DNA from: Dehalogenimonas etheniformans
GTDB lineage: Bacteria > Chloroflexota > Dehalococcoidia > Dehalococcoidales > Dehalococcoidaceae
Assembly: GCF_014672715.2 (NCBI RefSeq)
Contig: NZ_CP058566.2
Coordinates: forward strand, 1,426,001-1,490,000
DNA: 64,000 nucleotides
Reading direction: 5' to 3'
Under the pieces are notes generated by a model, which saw only the letters and a list, made by a program, of their open reading frames with translations, did not search any database and was not told the DNA's origin. Numbering within the stretch: the stretch's first letter is position 1; each line of letters begins with the position of its first letter. This document shows, in pieces, positions 1-7,692 of this stretch. Both the position numbers and the translations under genes were made by a program.

Positions 1-1174
1 CGTTGATCAGGAAGAAGCGCTGCCTTGTATTTGGAACGTTCAGATAAGGCCAGGCCTTACCGTTGACGCATAACGCAGCCAAGGTATTAGGATCACCATC
101 GAAGAATTCCGGAGCCCAGAACTGGTGCTCCGGATTTAACGCAGGATTGGTGGGATCATCGGGGCCGGCAGGGAAGTAAAGCTGACCGTTTTGATCGAAG
201 ATACGATCCTGGATAACCAGCGGAACCAGGACATCAGTTCCCACGCCAGTCGCAGTAAGGCCGGGGGGAAGCTGTAGGTTCGGATCGATTAGCAAGTACG
301 CGCCTGCAAGACCGGCGTAAACATTAAGGCGGGTGGCACCCAGGGTGTGATCATGGAACCAAAGCGGGGCCGCTTCCTGGATGTTGGGGTAAGTATAGAT
401 GGAATAATTCTGAGGTGTAATGCCGTCCCAGCCCTCGGAGTAGAATGCCTTGCCGGTCCTCCCAGCAGAAGTGAACCAAGCTTCAGGACCACCATCAACC
501 GCCGCGATATCCTCTCCGCCATGCAGGTGCACCGCGGCAGGGATATCCGCCAGATAATGGGCGGGGTTGCCGATCCACGGAACCCCCGGATCCGCATTTG
601 GAATATACATCGGGGAACCATCGGGGTTAGCCCAATGGAGACTCTGGTCGATGGCCCATTTATATGCCAGTACGTTGGTGGTATTTGCATTACCAAGATT
701 GTTGGTGAATTTGAAGGTGTTGGGTGTGCCGCGAGCGGCTACCACAACAGGTCCGGTGTAAGTATCGCGGGTGATGGTGGTATCGGTCCCTGCCGTTACA
801 TAGCCCCACACCCAGGTGCCGGTGTACGTTCCGGCGGCCGGAACAAAATCAGAAGGCAGCATGTTTGCCTTAAATTCACGCATCTCGATGTTGACTTGAG
901 AGGCAGGCGTGACGATAGTTTGGATTGTTCCGTTAGGCAATGGAGTGATATCCAGAACAGGCAGCGGATCCAGGTATTTTGTCAAAGTTCCTCCCACAAT
1001 GGGCACCTGGCCCTGGGAGTTCGGCGTCATGACCGCCGCCTGAGCTTTGACTCTCTTGGGTTTTTCAATGAGTTGGACACCAGTTGCCGCCAGCGCGCCT
1101 AAGGCTACGCCAGCTGCGCCTGCCGCTTTGGCAAAATCGCGGCGTGTCATTTTGATCATGTCAAATCTTTCCAT
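1..1174 (-). CDS. Multicopper oxidase, Tat-exported (C-terminus cut by window edge)
   Basis: The reading frame runs off the left edge of the window, so only the N-terminal ~391 residues are seen. It starts with a twin-arginine signal (MTRRDFAKAAG about nine residues in, then an Ala-rich hydrophobic stretch), so the enzyme should be exported folded. Two cupredoxin copper motifs are visible: HLHGGEDI and, about 60 residues later, WFHDHTLGATRLN, the first two of the four ligand blocks of multicopper oxidases. The ATG at 1174 is preceded by a strong GGAAGGA site. Family members oxidise metals, phenols or similar substrates with oxygen; the substrate cannot be told here. A different multicopper oxidase lies at 53362-54999. 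Such enzymes are unexpected in a strict anaerobe and may serve copper or oxygen tolerance (inference). Confidence 0.88.
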   Translation of the reverse strand, partial: MERFDMIKMTRRDFAKAAGAAGVALGALAATGVQLIEKPKRVKAQAAVMTPNSQGQVPIVGGTLTKYLDPLPVLDITPLPNGTIQTIVTPASQVNIEMREFKANMLPSDFVPAAGTYTGTWVWGYVTAGTDTTITRDTYTGPVVVAARGTPNTFKFTNNLGNANTTNVLAYKWAIDQSLHWANPDGSPMYIPNADPGVPWIGNPAHYLADIPAAVHLHGGEDIAAVDGGPEAWFTSAGRTGKAFYSEGWDGITPQNYSIYTYPNIQEAAPLWFHDHTLGATRLNVYAGLAGAYLLIDPNLQLPPGLTATGVGTDVLVPLVIQDRIFDQNGQLYFPAGPDDPTNPALNPEHQFWAPEFFDGDPNTLAALCVNGKAWPYLNVPNTRQRFFLIN

Positions 1175-1442
1175 TAAAAATCCTTCCTTCCTTTTTATTA
1201 ACCGTGGATTGAGATCCGGGAACCGAAATGGGGCACCGCTACACCTCCCGAAAAACACTTCGCTCAGTACTTAAGTCATTATTAAACTGAATAATGTTGG
1301 GTGCTATAGGTATATCTACTTATTTTTTACACATTTCAATACTCGTTTTTCAGGCCAGATGATCGGCATAAGTTAGCAATGGTATTGTATAGTTAGGTTT
1401 TGTCCCTGAAGTCCTATTTAATCGATTGGAGCCTATCATTTC
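1175..1442. other. Intergenic region, no gene seen
   Basis: No credible coding frame on either strand. It must hold the promoter of the leftward multicopper oxidase gene; AT-rich blocks are present around 1270-1340 but I could not pick one -35/-10 pair with confidence. Confidence 0.4.
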
Positions 1443-1472
1443 TTGCCCGCCCCCAGCCCCCGCCCGTATAAT
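1443..1472 (+). promoter_or_regulatory. Sigma-70-like promoter of methyltransferase/nadA group
   Basis: TTGCCC at 1443 and a perfect TATAAT at 1467 are separated by 18 bases. The predicted transcript would start near 1479, about 20 bases before the ATG at 1498. Confidence 0.55.
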
Positions 1473-1497
1473 GCTGCTATTCAACCGAGGAGCGTTT

Positions 1498-2166
1498 ATG
1501 GCCGAAATTTCCCCTGAGATAAAAACCCCGAATTACTACAGCGTCGCCTATTGGCGGAAGTGGGCCGGACTCTACGACCGGACAACGAAACTAGCTTTTC
1601 TGCCCTTCGGGGGTGAAAAAAGATTCCGCCGAAAATTCGTAGCCATGGCGAAATTGAAGGATACGAACCAGGTGCTGGACATCTGCTGCGGCACAGGTTC
1701 CACCACAGCCATTATTGCCGAAGAGGTAAACCAGGGTCACATCATCGGCGTTGACCTTTCGCCCGATATGCTGGCCGTCGCCCGGAGAAAGGTACCAGCC
1801 CAGTGGGTCGGTTTCGAACGCGCCAGTGTCGATGCCCTGCCCTTCGGCGACAATTCATTCAATGCCATCTTATGTTCCTACGGCTTGCACGAAATCCCGA
1901 AGGAGATCCGCGCCGGGGCCTTGAAAGAGGTTTTCCGCGTCCTCAAACCGGGCGGCAAGTTCCTGACCCTGGATTACAACCTACCCCGCCGTTTCCCCGC
2001 CCGCCAGGCGGTCTCGGTCTTCGTACGAATATTCGAACATGACACCGCCTACCGGATGATGAAAGGCAGTTTGTCGGGCGAGGTCGAGGCATCAGGCATG
2101 CGGGTGCTGTGCAAGAGAGAGGCTCTGGGGGGGATGTTCCAGATCATCGAGAGTGTTAAGGATTAG
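1498..2166 (+). CDS. Class I SAM-dependent methyltransferase (UbiE/MenG-like)
   Basis: A 222-residue protein with the SAM-binding glycine motif DICCGTGSTT, the acidic second motif GVDLSPDM, and the post-motif LKPGGKFLTLDY typical of the UbiE/MenG methyltransferase group. The start at 1498 is chosen because GAGGAGCG precedes it and a promoter lies just upstream; an upstream in-frame ATG at 1426 would add a Pro/Cys-rich leader with no ribosome site. Family members methylate quinones or other small molecules; the substrate here is unknown. It is followed 19 bases later by nadA on the same strand and is probably cotranscribed with nadA and cutA. Confidence 0.85.
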   Translation: MAEISPEIKTPNYYSVAYWRKWAGLYDRTTKLAFLPFGGEKRFRRKFVAMAKLKDTNQVLDICCGTGSTTAIIAEEVNQGHIIGVDLSPDMLAVARRKVPAQWVGFERASVDALPFGDNSFNAILCSYGLHEIPKEIRAGALKEVFRVLKPGGKFLTLDYNLPRRFPARQAVSVFVRIFEHDTAYRMMKGSLSGEVEASGMRVLCKREALGGMFQIIESVKD

Positions 2167-2185
2167 TCCTCGAGAGGTTTCGACC

Positions 2186-3097
2186 ATGAACATTGATAAC
2201 GTCGCCGCCAAAATCAGGGCTTTAGCTAAGGAAAAGAACGCAGTCATTCTGGCGCATAATTACCAATTGGGTGAAATCCAGGACATTGCCGATTTTGTAG
2301 GAGACTCCCTGGAACTGTCCCAAAAAGCAGCGGCAACGGGTTCGAAGCTAATCGTCTTCTGCGGCGTACATTTCATGGCGGAGACCGCGGCGATTATCGC
2401 GCCGGGATCAAGAGTCCTCCTGCCCGACGCCCATGCTGGTTGCCTAATGGCAGACATGATAACCGTCGCCGGGCTCAGGCGGATGAAGGAACAACTGCCG
2501 GGCCGCCCGGTGGTGTGTTATGTCAACTCAACGGCGGAGGTCAAGGCTGAAAGCGACATCTGCTGCACCTCCGCCAATGCAGTAAAAGTGGTCGAAAGCG
2601 TGCCTAACCCGGAGGTCATTTTCGTTCCCGACCAGTACCTGGGTTATTACGTGCAGCAGCAGACCAAAAAGCGAATCCACTTCTGGCCGGGTTACTGCCC
2701 AACCCATGCCCGCATACTGCCGGAACACATCCTGGAACTCAAAGCAGATCATCCGAATGCCAAGGCCATGGTGCATCCTGAGTGCCGGCCTGAAGTTGCC
2801 GCGATCGCCGACGCAGTTCTTTCCACCGGCGGGATGATCAGATATGCCAAGAATCCGGCATATAATGAATTCATCGTCGGCACGGAAATGGGCATCATCC
2901 ACCGCCTGCGGAAAGAGAATCCAGGGAAGAAGTTTTATCCAGTCTCTGAGCAGGCTGTCTGCCCTAATATGAAACTGATCACCCTCGAAAAGGTCTTATA
3001 TTCCCTCGAGACCGAGGAGCCCCAGGTCAAAGTACCGGAACTTGTCGCCGAAAAAGCGCGATTGGCGATAGAAAGAATGCTTGAGGTAAAAGGATAA
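2186..3097 (+). CDS. nadA: Quinolinate synthase A
   Basis: A 303-residue NadA, which condenses iminoaspartate with dihydroxyacetone phosphate to quinolinate, the first ring-forming step of NAD synthesis. Visible hallmarks are AHNYQ near the N-terminus, GDSLELS, FMAETA, the Cys in HAGCLMAD, HPEC, and the late Cys in AVCPNMKLITL; the conserved cysteines hold an oxygen-sensitive [4Fe-4S] cluster. The ATG at 2186 follows a GAGAGG site; an earlier ATG at 2153 overlaps the upstream methyltransferase and is less likely. cutA follows after 7 bases, so the genes are probably in one operon. No nadB or nadC is in view. Confidence 0.96.
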   Translation: MNIDNVAAKIRALAKEKNAVILAHNYQLGEIQDIADFVGDSLELSQKAAATGSKLIVFCGVHFMAETAAIIAPGSRVLLPDAHAGCLMADMITVAGLRRMKEQLPGRPVVCYVNSTAEVKAESDICCTSANAVKVVESVPNPEVIFVPDQYLGYYVQQQTKKRIHFWPGYCPTHARILPEHILELKADHPNAKAMVHPECRPEVAAIADAVLSTGGMIRYAKNPAYNEFIVGTEMGIIHRLRKENPGKKFYPVSEQAVCPNMKLITLEKVLYSLETEEPQVKVPELVAEKARLAIERMLEVKG

Positions 3098-3104
3098 AAG
3101 CTAA

Positions 3105-3452
3105 ATGAACGATTTCAAATACATGATGGTCATGGTCACCGCCGCCGACAATGAGGAAGCCCGGCTCATCGCCAAGATGCTTTTGGAGCAGAAAAAAGCC
3201 GCCTGCGTCAGCATCATGGACGGCATGAACTCAGCCTATTGGTGGAAAGGCGCCGTCGAGAACGCTACGGAAAGCCTGTTAATGGTCAAGACAAAAGCCG
3301 CGTTGCTCGATGATATCGTAACAGCGGTGACCGAGATCCACAGCTACGAAAACCCGGAAATCATCGCCCTGCCGGTCCTCGGCGGCAGCGATAGCTATTT
3401 CGAATGGATCGATGAATCACTCGAACCTGAGGCTGAAGAACCGGCTGCGTAG
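3105..3452 (+). CDS. cutA: Divalent-cation tolerance protein CutA
   Basis: A 115-residue protein of normal CutA length, with the family signature KKAACVSI near residue 30, the aromatic YWWKG block, and the C-terminal YENPEIIALPV...YFEWIDESL. CutA forms very stable trimers and has been linked to copper tolerance, although its biochemical role is not settled. It begins 7 bases after nadA and is probably translated from the same message. The acidic Glu/Ala tail is not unusual. Confidence 0.95.
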   Translation: MNDFKYMMVMVTAADNEEARLIAKMLLEQKKAACVSIMDGMNSAYWWKGAVENATESLLMVKTKAALLDDIVTAVTEIHSYENPEIIALPVLGGSDSYFEWIDESLEPEAEEPAA

Positions 3453-3473
3453 CTATTTTAAGGTTCGCCGCCG

Positions 3474-3479
3474 TATAAT
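3474..3479 (+). promoter_or_regulatory. -10 element upstream of cysE
   Basis: A perfect TATAAT lies 20 bases before the cysE ATG, inside the 47-base gap after cutA. No good -35 was found, so cysE may have its own weak or activated promoter. Confidence 0.4.
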
Positions 3480-3499
3480 AGCTGTTCAAGAGCGAACAG

Positions 3500-4219
3500 A
3501 TGTTTAATACCGTCCGCGAAGATATCAATAATGTTTTCACAAAGGACCCGGCGGCGCGGGGTGTCTTCGAGGTCATTTTCTGCTATCCAGGCCTTCACGC
3601 CCTGTGGGGATACCGGATTTTCCATTGGTTCTGGAAGATCAGATGGCATTTCCTGGCGCGTTGGCTTTCACACGTAACGCGGTTTCTAACTGGCATTGAG
3701 ATCCACCCCGGCGCCACCATCGGCCGCCGTTTTTTCATTGATCATGGAATGGGCGTGGTCATCGGCGAAACGAGCATCATCGGTGACGATGTACTGCTCT
3801 ATAAGGGCGTGGTTTTGGGCGGCACCAGCCTGTCCAAAGGCAAGCGCCATCCCACCCTGGGCAACAACGTGGTCATCGGCACCAACGCCTGTGTCCTGGG
3901 CAACATAACCCTGGGCGATGGTACCCGTGTGGGGGCGGGATCAGTGGTGGTCAAGAGCGTGCCGCCGGGGTCAACTGTTGTGGGCATCCCTGGACGCGTC
4001 GTCGAGGAACATAAACCACAGGTCGTCACCGACCTCGAACACGGCAAGTTGCCTGATCCGGTCGCCGAGGCGGTGCGTTACATGCTGGCCGAACATGCCA
4101 AGCTGGACAAGCGGTTGGCAGCACTGGAAAAACTGGGAAGCATCGTGACACCGACCGATGAACTCGAGGACAAGCTCAAGGAACTGGCCAAGGAATTTGA
4201 TTCAAACGAGCCAACCTAG
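3500..4219 (+). CDS. cysE: Serine O-acetyltransferase
   Basis: A 239-residue protein that transfers acetyl from acetyl-CoA to serine, the entry step of cysteine synthesis. The N-terminal helical part (about 1-65) is followed by left-handed beta-helix hexapeptide repeats. These include [16 protein letters not shown] and [13 protein letters not shown], with the conserved His/Asp active-site context, then [43 protein letters not shown]. The C-terminus has a helical tail rather than ending at the inhibitory Ile seen in enteric CysE, so feedback control may differ. The ribosome site before 3500 is weak. Confidence 0.94.
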   Translation: MFNTVREDINNVFTKDPAARGVFEVIFCYPGLHALWGYRIFHWFWKIRWHFLARWLSHVTRFLTGIEIHPGATIGRRFFIDHGMGVVIGETSIIGDDVLLYKGVVLGGTSLSKGKRHPTLGNNVVIGTNACVLGNITLGDGTRVGAGSVVVKSVPPGSTVVGIPGRVVEEHKPQVVTDLEHGKLPDPVAEAVRYMLAEHAKLDKRLAALEKLGSIVTPTDELEDKLKELAKEFDSNEPT

Positions 4220-4227
4220 CCAACGGT

Positions 4228-5052
4228 TCAAGCCTTAGGCACCAGTTCGATCTCAAACAATAGCGGCCACAGCTTCCCTGTAACGAAAAGCCTCTTTCCT
4301 GCTGCATCGTAGGCGATCCCGTTGAGCACATCGACAGCCACGGGATTGGAAAAGGGCGGCAGCAGCCCGGTTAAATCAATCCAGGATTCCACGTTGCCGG
4401 TACCCGGGTTGATTACGGCGATCTTATCGGTCATCCAGATATTGGCATAGATTTTGCCATTGACGTATTCCAGTTCGTTTATGTTGACTACCGGCGTGCC
4501 CTTGTCTTTGACTTCGATCTTGCCACTCACCTGGAACGTCGCCGGGTCCAGGAAGTATATCGTCGAGGTACCGTCGCTCATAATCAGGCGGGTTCCATCT
4601 TGCGTCAGCCCCCAGCCTTCGGTGGCGTAACTGAAGCTTTTCAACACACTAAACGTGTCTTTGGAAGACACGAAACCGATATGGGTCTGCCATGTCAATT
4701 GGACGAGCGAGTCCTGCCACACGGTCAATCCTTCGCCGAAGTACTTAGAGTCCAGGCTTGCGTTTTGCAAGGCTCGGCCGGTAGCCAACTCAACCTTTCT
4801 CAGAGTGGATTGCCCGTAAAGCCCGGTGCTTTCGTAGAGGAAACCATCGCTGTAGATCAAGCCTTCAGTGAAGGCACCCCGGTCATGAGGGTAGGTGTTG
4901 ACGATGCGATAAGTGTACTCGGCGACCGGGGGAGTGGTGGTCTGGGGAGCAGTAGTCGAAGTCGTTGGAGCAGTGCCGCAACTCAACAGGGAAAACAGCA
5001 ACGTGGCGACAAACGCCGCGGCAACCATCTCCCGGATTCTCGTCAAGTGCAT
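4228..5052 (-). CDS. Glutaminyl-peptide cyclotransferase, lipoprotein
   Basis: A 274-residue lipoprotein. The N-terminus is a signal peptide ending in the lipobox LLSC near residue 25, followed by a Thr/Pro-rich linker of about 20 residues. The body matches the bacterial/plant glutaminyl cyclase beta-propeller family: FTEGLIYSDGFLYESTGLYGQS, YFGEGL, YATEGWGLTQDG, VNINELEYVNGKIYANIW and NGIAYD. The enzyme converts N-terminal glutamine to pyroglutamate, probably outside the membrane. The ATG at 5052 is preferred because GGGGGAAGTG lies directly before it; a GTG one codon earlier is possible. It is convergent with cysE, with only 8 bases between the stops. Confidence 0.9.
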   Translation of the reverse strand: MHLTRIREMVAAAFVATLLFSLLSCGTAPTTSTTAPQTTTPPVAEYTYRIVNTYPHDRGAFTEGLIYSDGFLYESTGLYGQSTLRKVELATGRALQNASLDSKYFGEGLTVWQDSLVQLTWQTHIGFVSSKDTFSVLKSFSYATEGWGLTQDGTRLIMSDGTSTIYFLDPATFQVSGKIEVKDKGTPVVNINELEYVNGKIYANIWMTDKIAVINPGTGNVESWIDLTGLLPPFSNPVAVDVLNGIAYDAAGKRLFVTGKLWPLLFEIELVPKA

Positions 5053-5123
5053 CACTTCCCCCTAAAGACAACGACTAAATAATATCCCTCTGGTGACATC
5101 AGGCCAAAATCCTGAACGTCAAC

Positions 5124-5166
5124 TTGATCCAAATCATACACAACCAACCGCGGTCAGCTATATACT
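5124..5166 (+). promoter_or_regulatory. FNR/HcpR-type box and -10 element of hcp
   Basis: TTGATCCAAATCAT at 5124-5137 matches the FNR-family palindrome TTGAT-N4-ATCAA except the last base. A -10 element TATACT lies at 5161. The predicted start near 5172 puts the box centre at about -42, the normal class II activator position. CRP/FNR-family control of hcp is common in anaerobes; the particular regulator is not in this window. Confidence 0.6.
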
Positions 5167-5228
5167 GGCTTTGTCGCGCGATTGAGAGCGCGAACAATTT
5201 TTATTAAGGGAGAACTATTTCGGGCGAA

Positions 5229-6782
5229 ATGTTTTGTTTCCAGTGCGAGCAGACGGTGGGCAGCAAAGCCTGCACTAAAGTTGGCGCCTGCGGTAAATCG
5301 CCGCAGGTTTCAGCCGCGCAAGATGAGTTGACGGCTGCGCTGGTCGATCTGGCAAGAACCGTCGAGGGTAAAAACACCGATTCCTCAATGGATGGTCTGA
5401 TGATGCGGGGACTGTTCGTCACCGTCACCAACGTCAATTTCGATAATCAAGATTTCAAAGAATTGGTGGAAGAGGTCAGGAGTCAGACTAGTCGACTGGG
5501 CGGATCCGCGACATTCCCGGCCGCCGCCCTGTGGCGGGGCGATCCCGACATCGTCTCACTCCGCTCAACGCTGCTTTTCGGCCTGCGCGGCATGGCCGCC
5601 TATGCCTGGCACGCCAGAGCCCTGGGTCATACCGATGAAACGGTTACCGGCTGGCTGTACAAAGGCCTGCGCGAGATCGAGTGCGAGCATTCCGTCACCG
5701 AGTGGTTTGACCTGCTGATGGAATTCGGCCGCGTCAACCTGAAATGCATGGAACTCCTGAACGCCGCCAACACCGGGACTTTCGGACACCCGGCGCCAGC
5801 GCAGGTAACCACCACCATCGAACCGGGCCCGTTCGTAGTCATGAGCGGCCACGACTTACTCGACCTGGAGGAACTGCTGGAGCAAACGGCGGGCAAGGGC
5901 GTCAACGTTTACACCCACGGCGAGATGCTGCCGGCTCACGCCTATCCCGGGCTGAGAAAATATCCCCATCTTAAAGGAAATTTCGGCACAGCCTGGCAGA
6001 ACCAGCAGCAGGAGTTCGCCGGCGCCCCCGGGGTCTTCGTCTTCAACACCAACTGTCTCATGCCACCGAAGGCTTCCTACGCCGACCGGGTCTTTACCTC
6101 GGCGGTGGTCGCCTACCCCGGTCTAAAGCACCTGCCCGAGTCTGGTGGGCGGACCGACTATACCCCGGCCATCGAAAAAGCACTAGAACTCGGCGGCTAT
6201 AAAACTCGCCAGGAGTTCACCGGCATCAACGGCGGTAAAACCCTGACCACCGGCTTTGGCCTGGAGGCGGTGATGGGCGTGGCCGGCGCCGTTATCGAGG
6301 CGGTCAAAAGCGGTGCAGTGAAACACTTCCTGCTGGTTGGCGGCTGCGATGGCGCCAAGCCCGGCCGCAACTACTACACCGAGCTTGTTGCCAAATCACC
6401 GGCTGATACTTTCATCTTGACCCTGGCGTGCGGTAAATACCGTTTCAACGACCTGGACCTCGGAACCGTCGGCGGGCTGCCGCGCCTGATCGATGTGGGC
6501 CAGTGCAACGACGCCTATTCGGCCATCCGGATCGCCCTGGCGCTGGCAGACGCATTCAAATGCGGCGTCAACGAATTGCCTTTGTCGCTGGTTCTTTCCT
6601 GGTATGAACAGAAGGCAGTGTGCATTCTTTTGACCCTGCTCGCGCTGGGCATCAGAAACATCCGCCTGGGTCCGTCGCTGCCAGCATTCATCTCTCCCAA
6701 CGTGCTGGCGGTGCTGGTCGAGCAGTTCGGCCTTAAACCTATCGATACCGCAGAAGCGGATCTAAAGGCCATTCTCGGTTAG
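5229..6782 (+). CDS. hcp: Hybrid cluster protein (hydroxylamine reductase/NO stress)
   Basis: A 517-residue hybrid cluster protein. The N-terminus MFCFQCEQT gives the spacing CX2CX8CX5C (Cys 3, 6, 15, 21), the class found in strict anaerobes, which binds the proximal [4Fe-4S] cluster. Hybrid-cluster ligand regions are visible as NTNCLMPP, GGCDGAKPGRNYY, LACGKYRFND and VGQCNDAYSAI. Hcp proteins reduce NO or hydroxylamine and protect against nitrosative stress in the cytoplasm. The ATG at 5229 lies 13-18 bases after AAGGGAGAA. An FNR-like box upstream supports anaerobic or NO-responsive control. Confidence 0.96.
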   Translation: MFCFQCEQTVGSKACTKVGACGKSPQVSAAQDELTAALVDLARTVEGKNTDSSMDGLMMRGLFVTVTNVNFDNQDFKELVEEVRSQTSRLGGSATFPAAALWRGDPDIVSLRSTLLFGLRGMAAYAWHARALGHTDETVTGWLYKGLREIECEHSVTEWFDLLMEFGRVNLKCMELLNAANTGTFGHPAPAQVTTTIEPGPFVVMSGHDLLDLEELLEQTAGKGVNVYTHGEMLPAHAYPGLRKYPHLKGNFGTAWQNQQQEFAGAPGVFVFNTNCLMPPKASYADRVFTSAVVAYPGLKHLPESGGRTDYTPAIEKALELGGYKTRQEFTGINGGKTLTTGFGLEAVMGVAGAVIEAVKSGAVKHFLLVGGCDGAKPGRNYYTELVAKSPADTFILTLACGKYRFNDLDLGTVGGLPRLIDVGQCNDAYSAIRIALALADAFKCGVNELPLSLVLSWYEQKAVCILLTLLALGIRNIRLGPSLPAFISPNVLAVLVEQFGLKPIDTAEADLKAILG

Positions 6783-6789
6783 CTTTTTC

Positions 6790-6826
6790 GGGTGCGAGGC
6801 CGGCGCATCCCGCTGGCTCGCACCCC
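6790..6826. terminator. GC-rich hairpin between hcp and smpB
   Basis: GGGTGCGAG at 6790 pairs with CTCGCACCC ending at 6825. It lies 7 bases after the hcp stop. The T-tract on the + side is weak. Confidence 0.6.
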
Positions 6827-6860
6827 TTACGTTCAGAATTCTCCGGGCATAACAATCCTA

Positions 6861-6869
6861 TGGTATAAT
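6861..6869 (+). promoter_or_regulatory. Extended -10 promoter of smpB
   Basis: TGGTATAAT (TGn-TATAAT) ends 7 bases before the smpB ATG at 6877, so the transcript probably begins at or within a base of the start codon (leaderless mRNA). No ribosome site is present, which fits. Confidence 0.55.
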
Positions 6870-6876
6870 AATTAAT

Positions 6877-7332
6877 ATGGCTGAGATAAAGGTCGTCGCC
6901 ACCAACCAGAAGGCGTACCACAACTACTTCATCAGCGACCCGGTTGAAGCCGGGCTGGTGCTGACCGGCACGGAGATCAAATCCCTCCGCGGCGGCCGCG
7001 TCAGCCTGGGCGACGCCTATGTCAAGCCTGAGAACGGCGAGATGTGGCTTTTGAATGCCCACATCGCCCGTTATGAGCCTGGCTCTTATATGAGCCACGA
7101 GCCGACCCGGCAGCGCAAGCTTCTGGTCCACAAAAAACAGATGCGCCAGATGCTCTGCAAGATCAAAGAGCGTGGACTCACCCTGGTGCCGACCAAGATC
7201 TATATCAAGGGCAACATCGCCAAGGTGGAAGTGGCGGTGGGTAAGGGCAAGAAGCTCTACGATAAGCGTGAAGTCATCGAGAAGCGCGAGTGCGAGCGGG
7301 AACTCGGCCGGGTACTCAAAAACCGGCTCTAA
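6877..7332 (+). CDS. smpB: SsrA-binding protein SmpB
   Basis: A 151-residue SmpB, the protein partner that brings tmRNA to stalled ribosomes. Family blocks are clear: ATNQKAYHNYFISD, AGLVLTGTEIKSLR, VSLGDAYV, LNAHIARYEPGS, TRQRKLLVHK and a basic tail rich in KK/DKRE that folds in the decoding centre. The gene lacks a ribosome site and lies just after an extended -10 element. Its stop is only 5 bases before the 5' end of ssrA on the same strand, so protein and RNA partner are adjacent and perhaps processed from one transcript. Confidence 0.97.
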   Translation: MAEIKVVATNQKAYHNYFISDPVEAGLVLTGTEIKSLRGGRVSLGDAYVKPENGEMWLLNAHIARYEPGSYMSHEPTRQRKLLVHKKQMRQMLCKIKERGLTLVPTKIYIKGNIAKVEVAVGKGKKLYDKREVIEKRECERELGRVLKNRL

Positions 7333-7337
7333 ATCAT

Positions 7338-7692
7338 GGGGACGCGTGGTTTCGACAGGGGAGGTTAGTTACGGAATTGCGGGTTGAGCTTGCCGCTAAG
7401 CTCATTAATCCTGGTGGCAAAATACAATTGGCGAACGTGAACTCGTTCTCGCCGGCTAAATAAAGCCAGCGCATCCGCCGCGCTCCACCCCAACGGGCGC
7501 GGACCGGGTGCCGAAAGATTGGGGTGCCTCCAACCAGACACCGATACGGAAGGCGAAAGAAAAATCGGCTGGCCCCTAAAGATTCCGCCGGTTGAAGCTT
7601 AAAGGGCGAGAAACAAACATCCGGCTAGACCTGTAGTAAATTCCGGACAGTCTTTTCTGGACGGGGAGTTCGACTCTCCCCCGTCTCCACCA
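7338..7692 (+). ncRNA. ssrA: tmRNA (SsrA)
   Basis: The 5' end GGGGACG pairs with CGTCTCC before the 3' ACCA, giving the tRNA-like acceptor stem, and the 5' side has the conserved GTGGTTTCGACAGG block. The T-arm is GGGGAGTTCGACTCTCCCC at 7663-7681. The mRNA-like part encodes GERELVLAG followed by TAA (resume codon at 7430, stop 7457-7459); this is the tag I recall for Dehalococcoides, supporting a Dehalococcoidia host. The RNA of 355 bases is intact although the 3' part (from the T-arm on) has been supplied by an integrated element. A strong terminator follows at 7703. Confidence 0.97.

Noticed and set aside
347-1102. Plus-strand frame over the first kilobase
   Set aside because: It is the shadow of the multicopper oxidase on the other strand, which has a Tat signal, copper motifs and a strong ribosome site.
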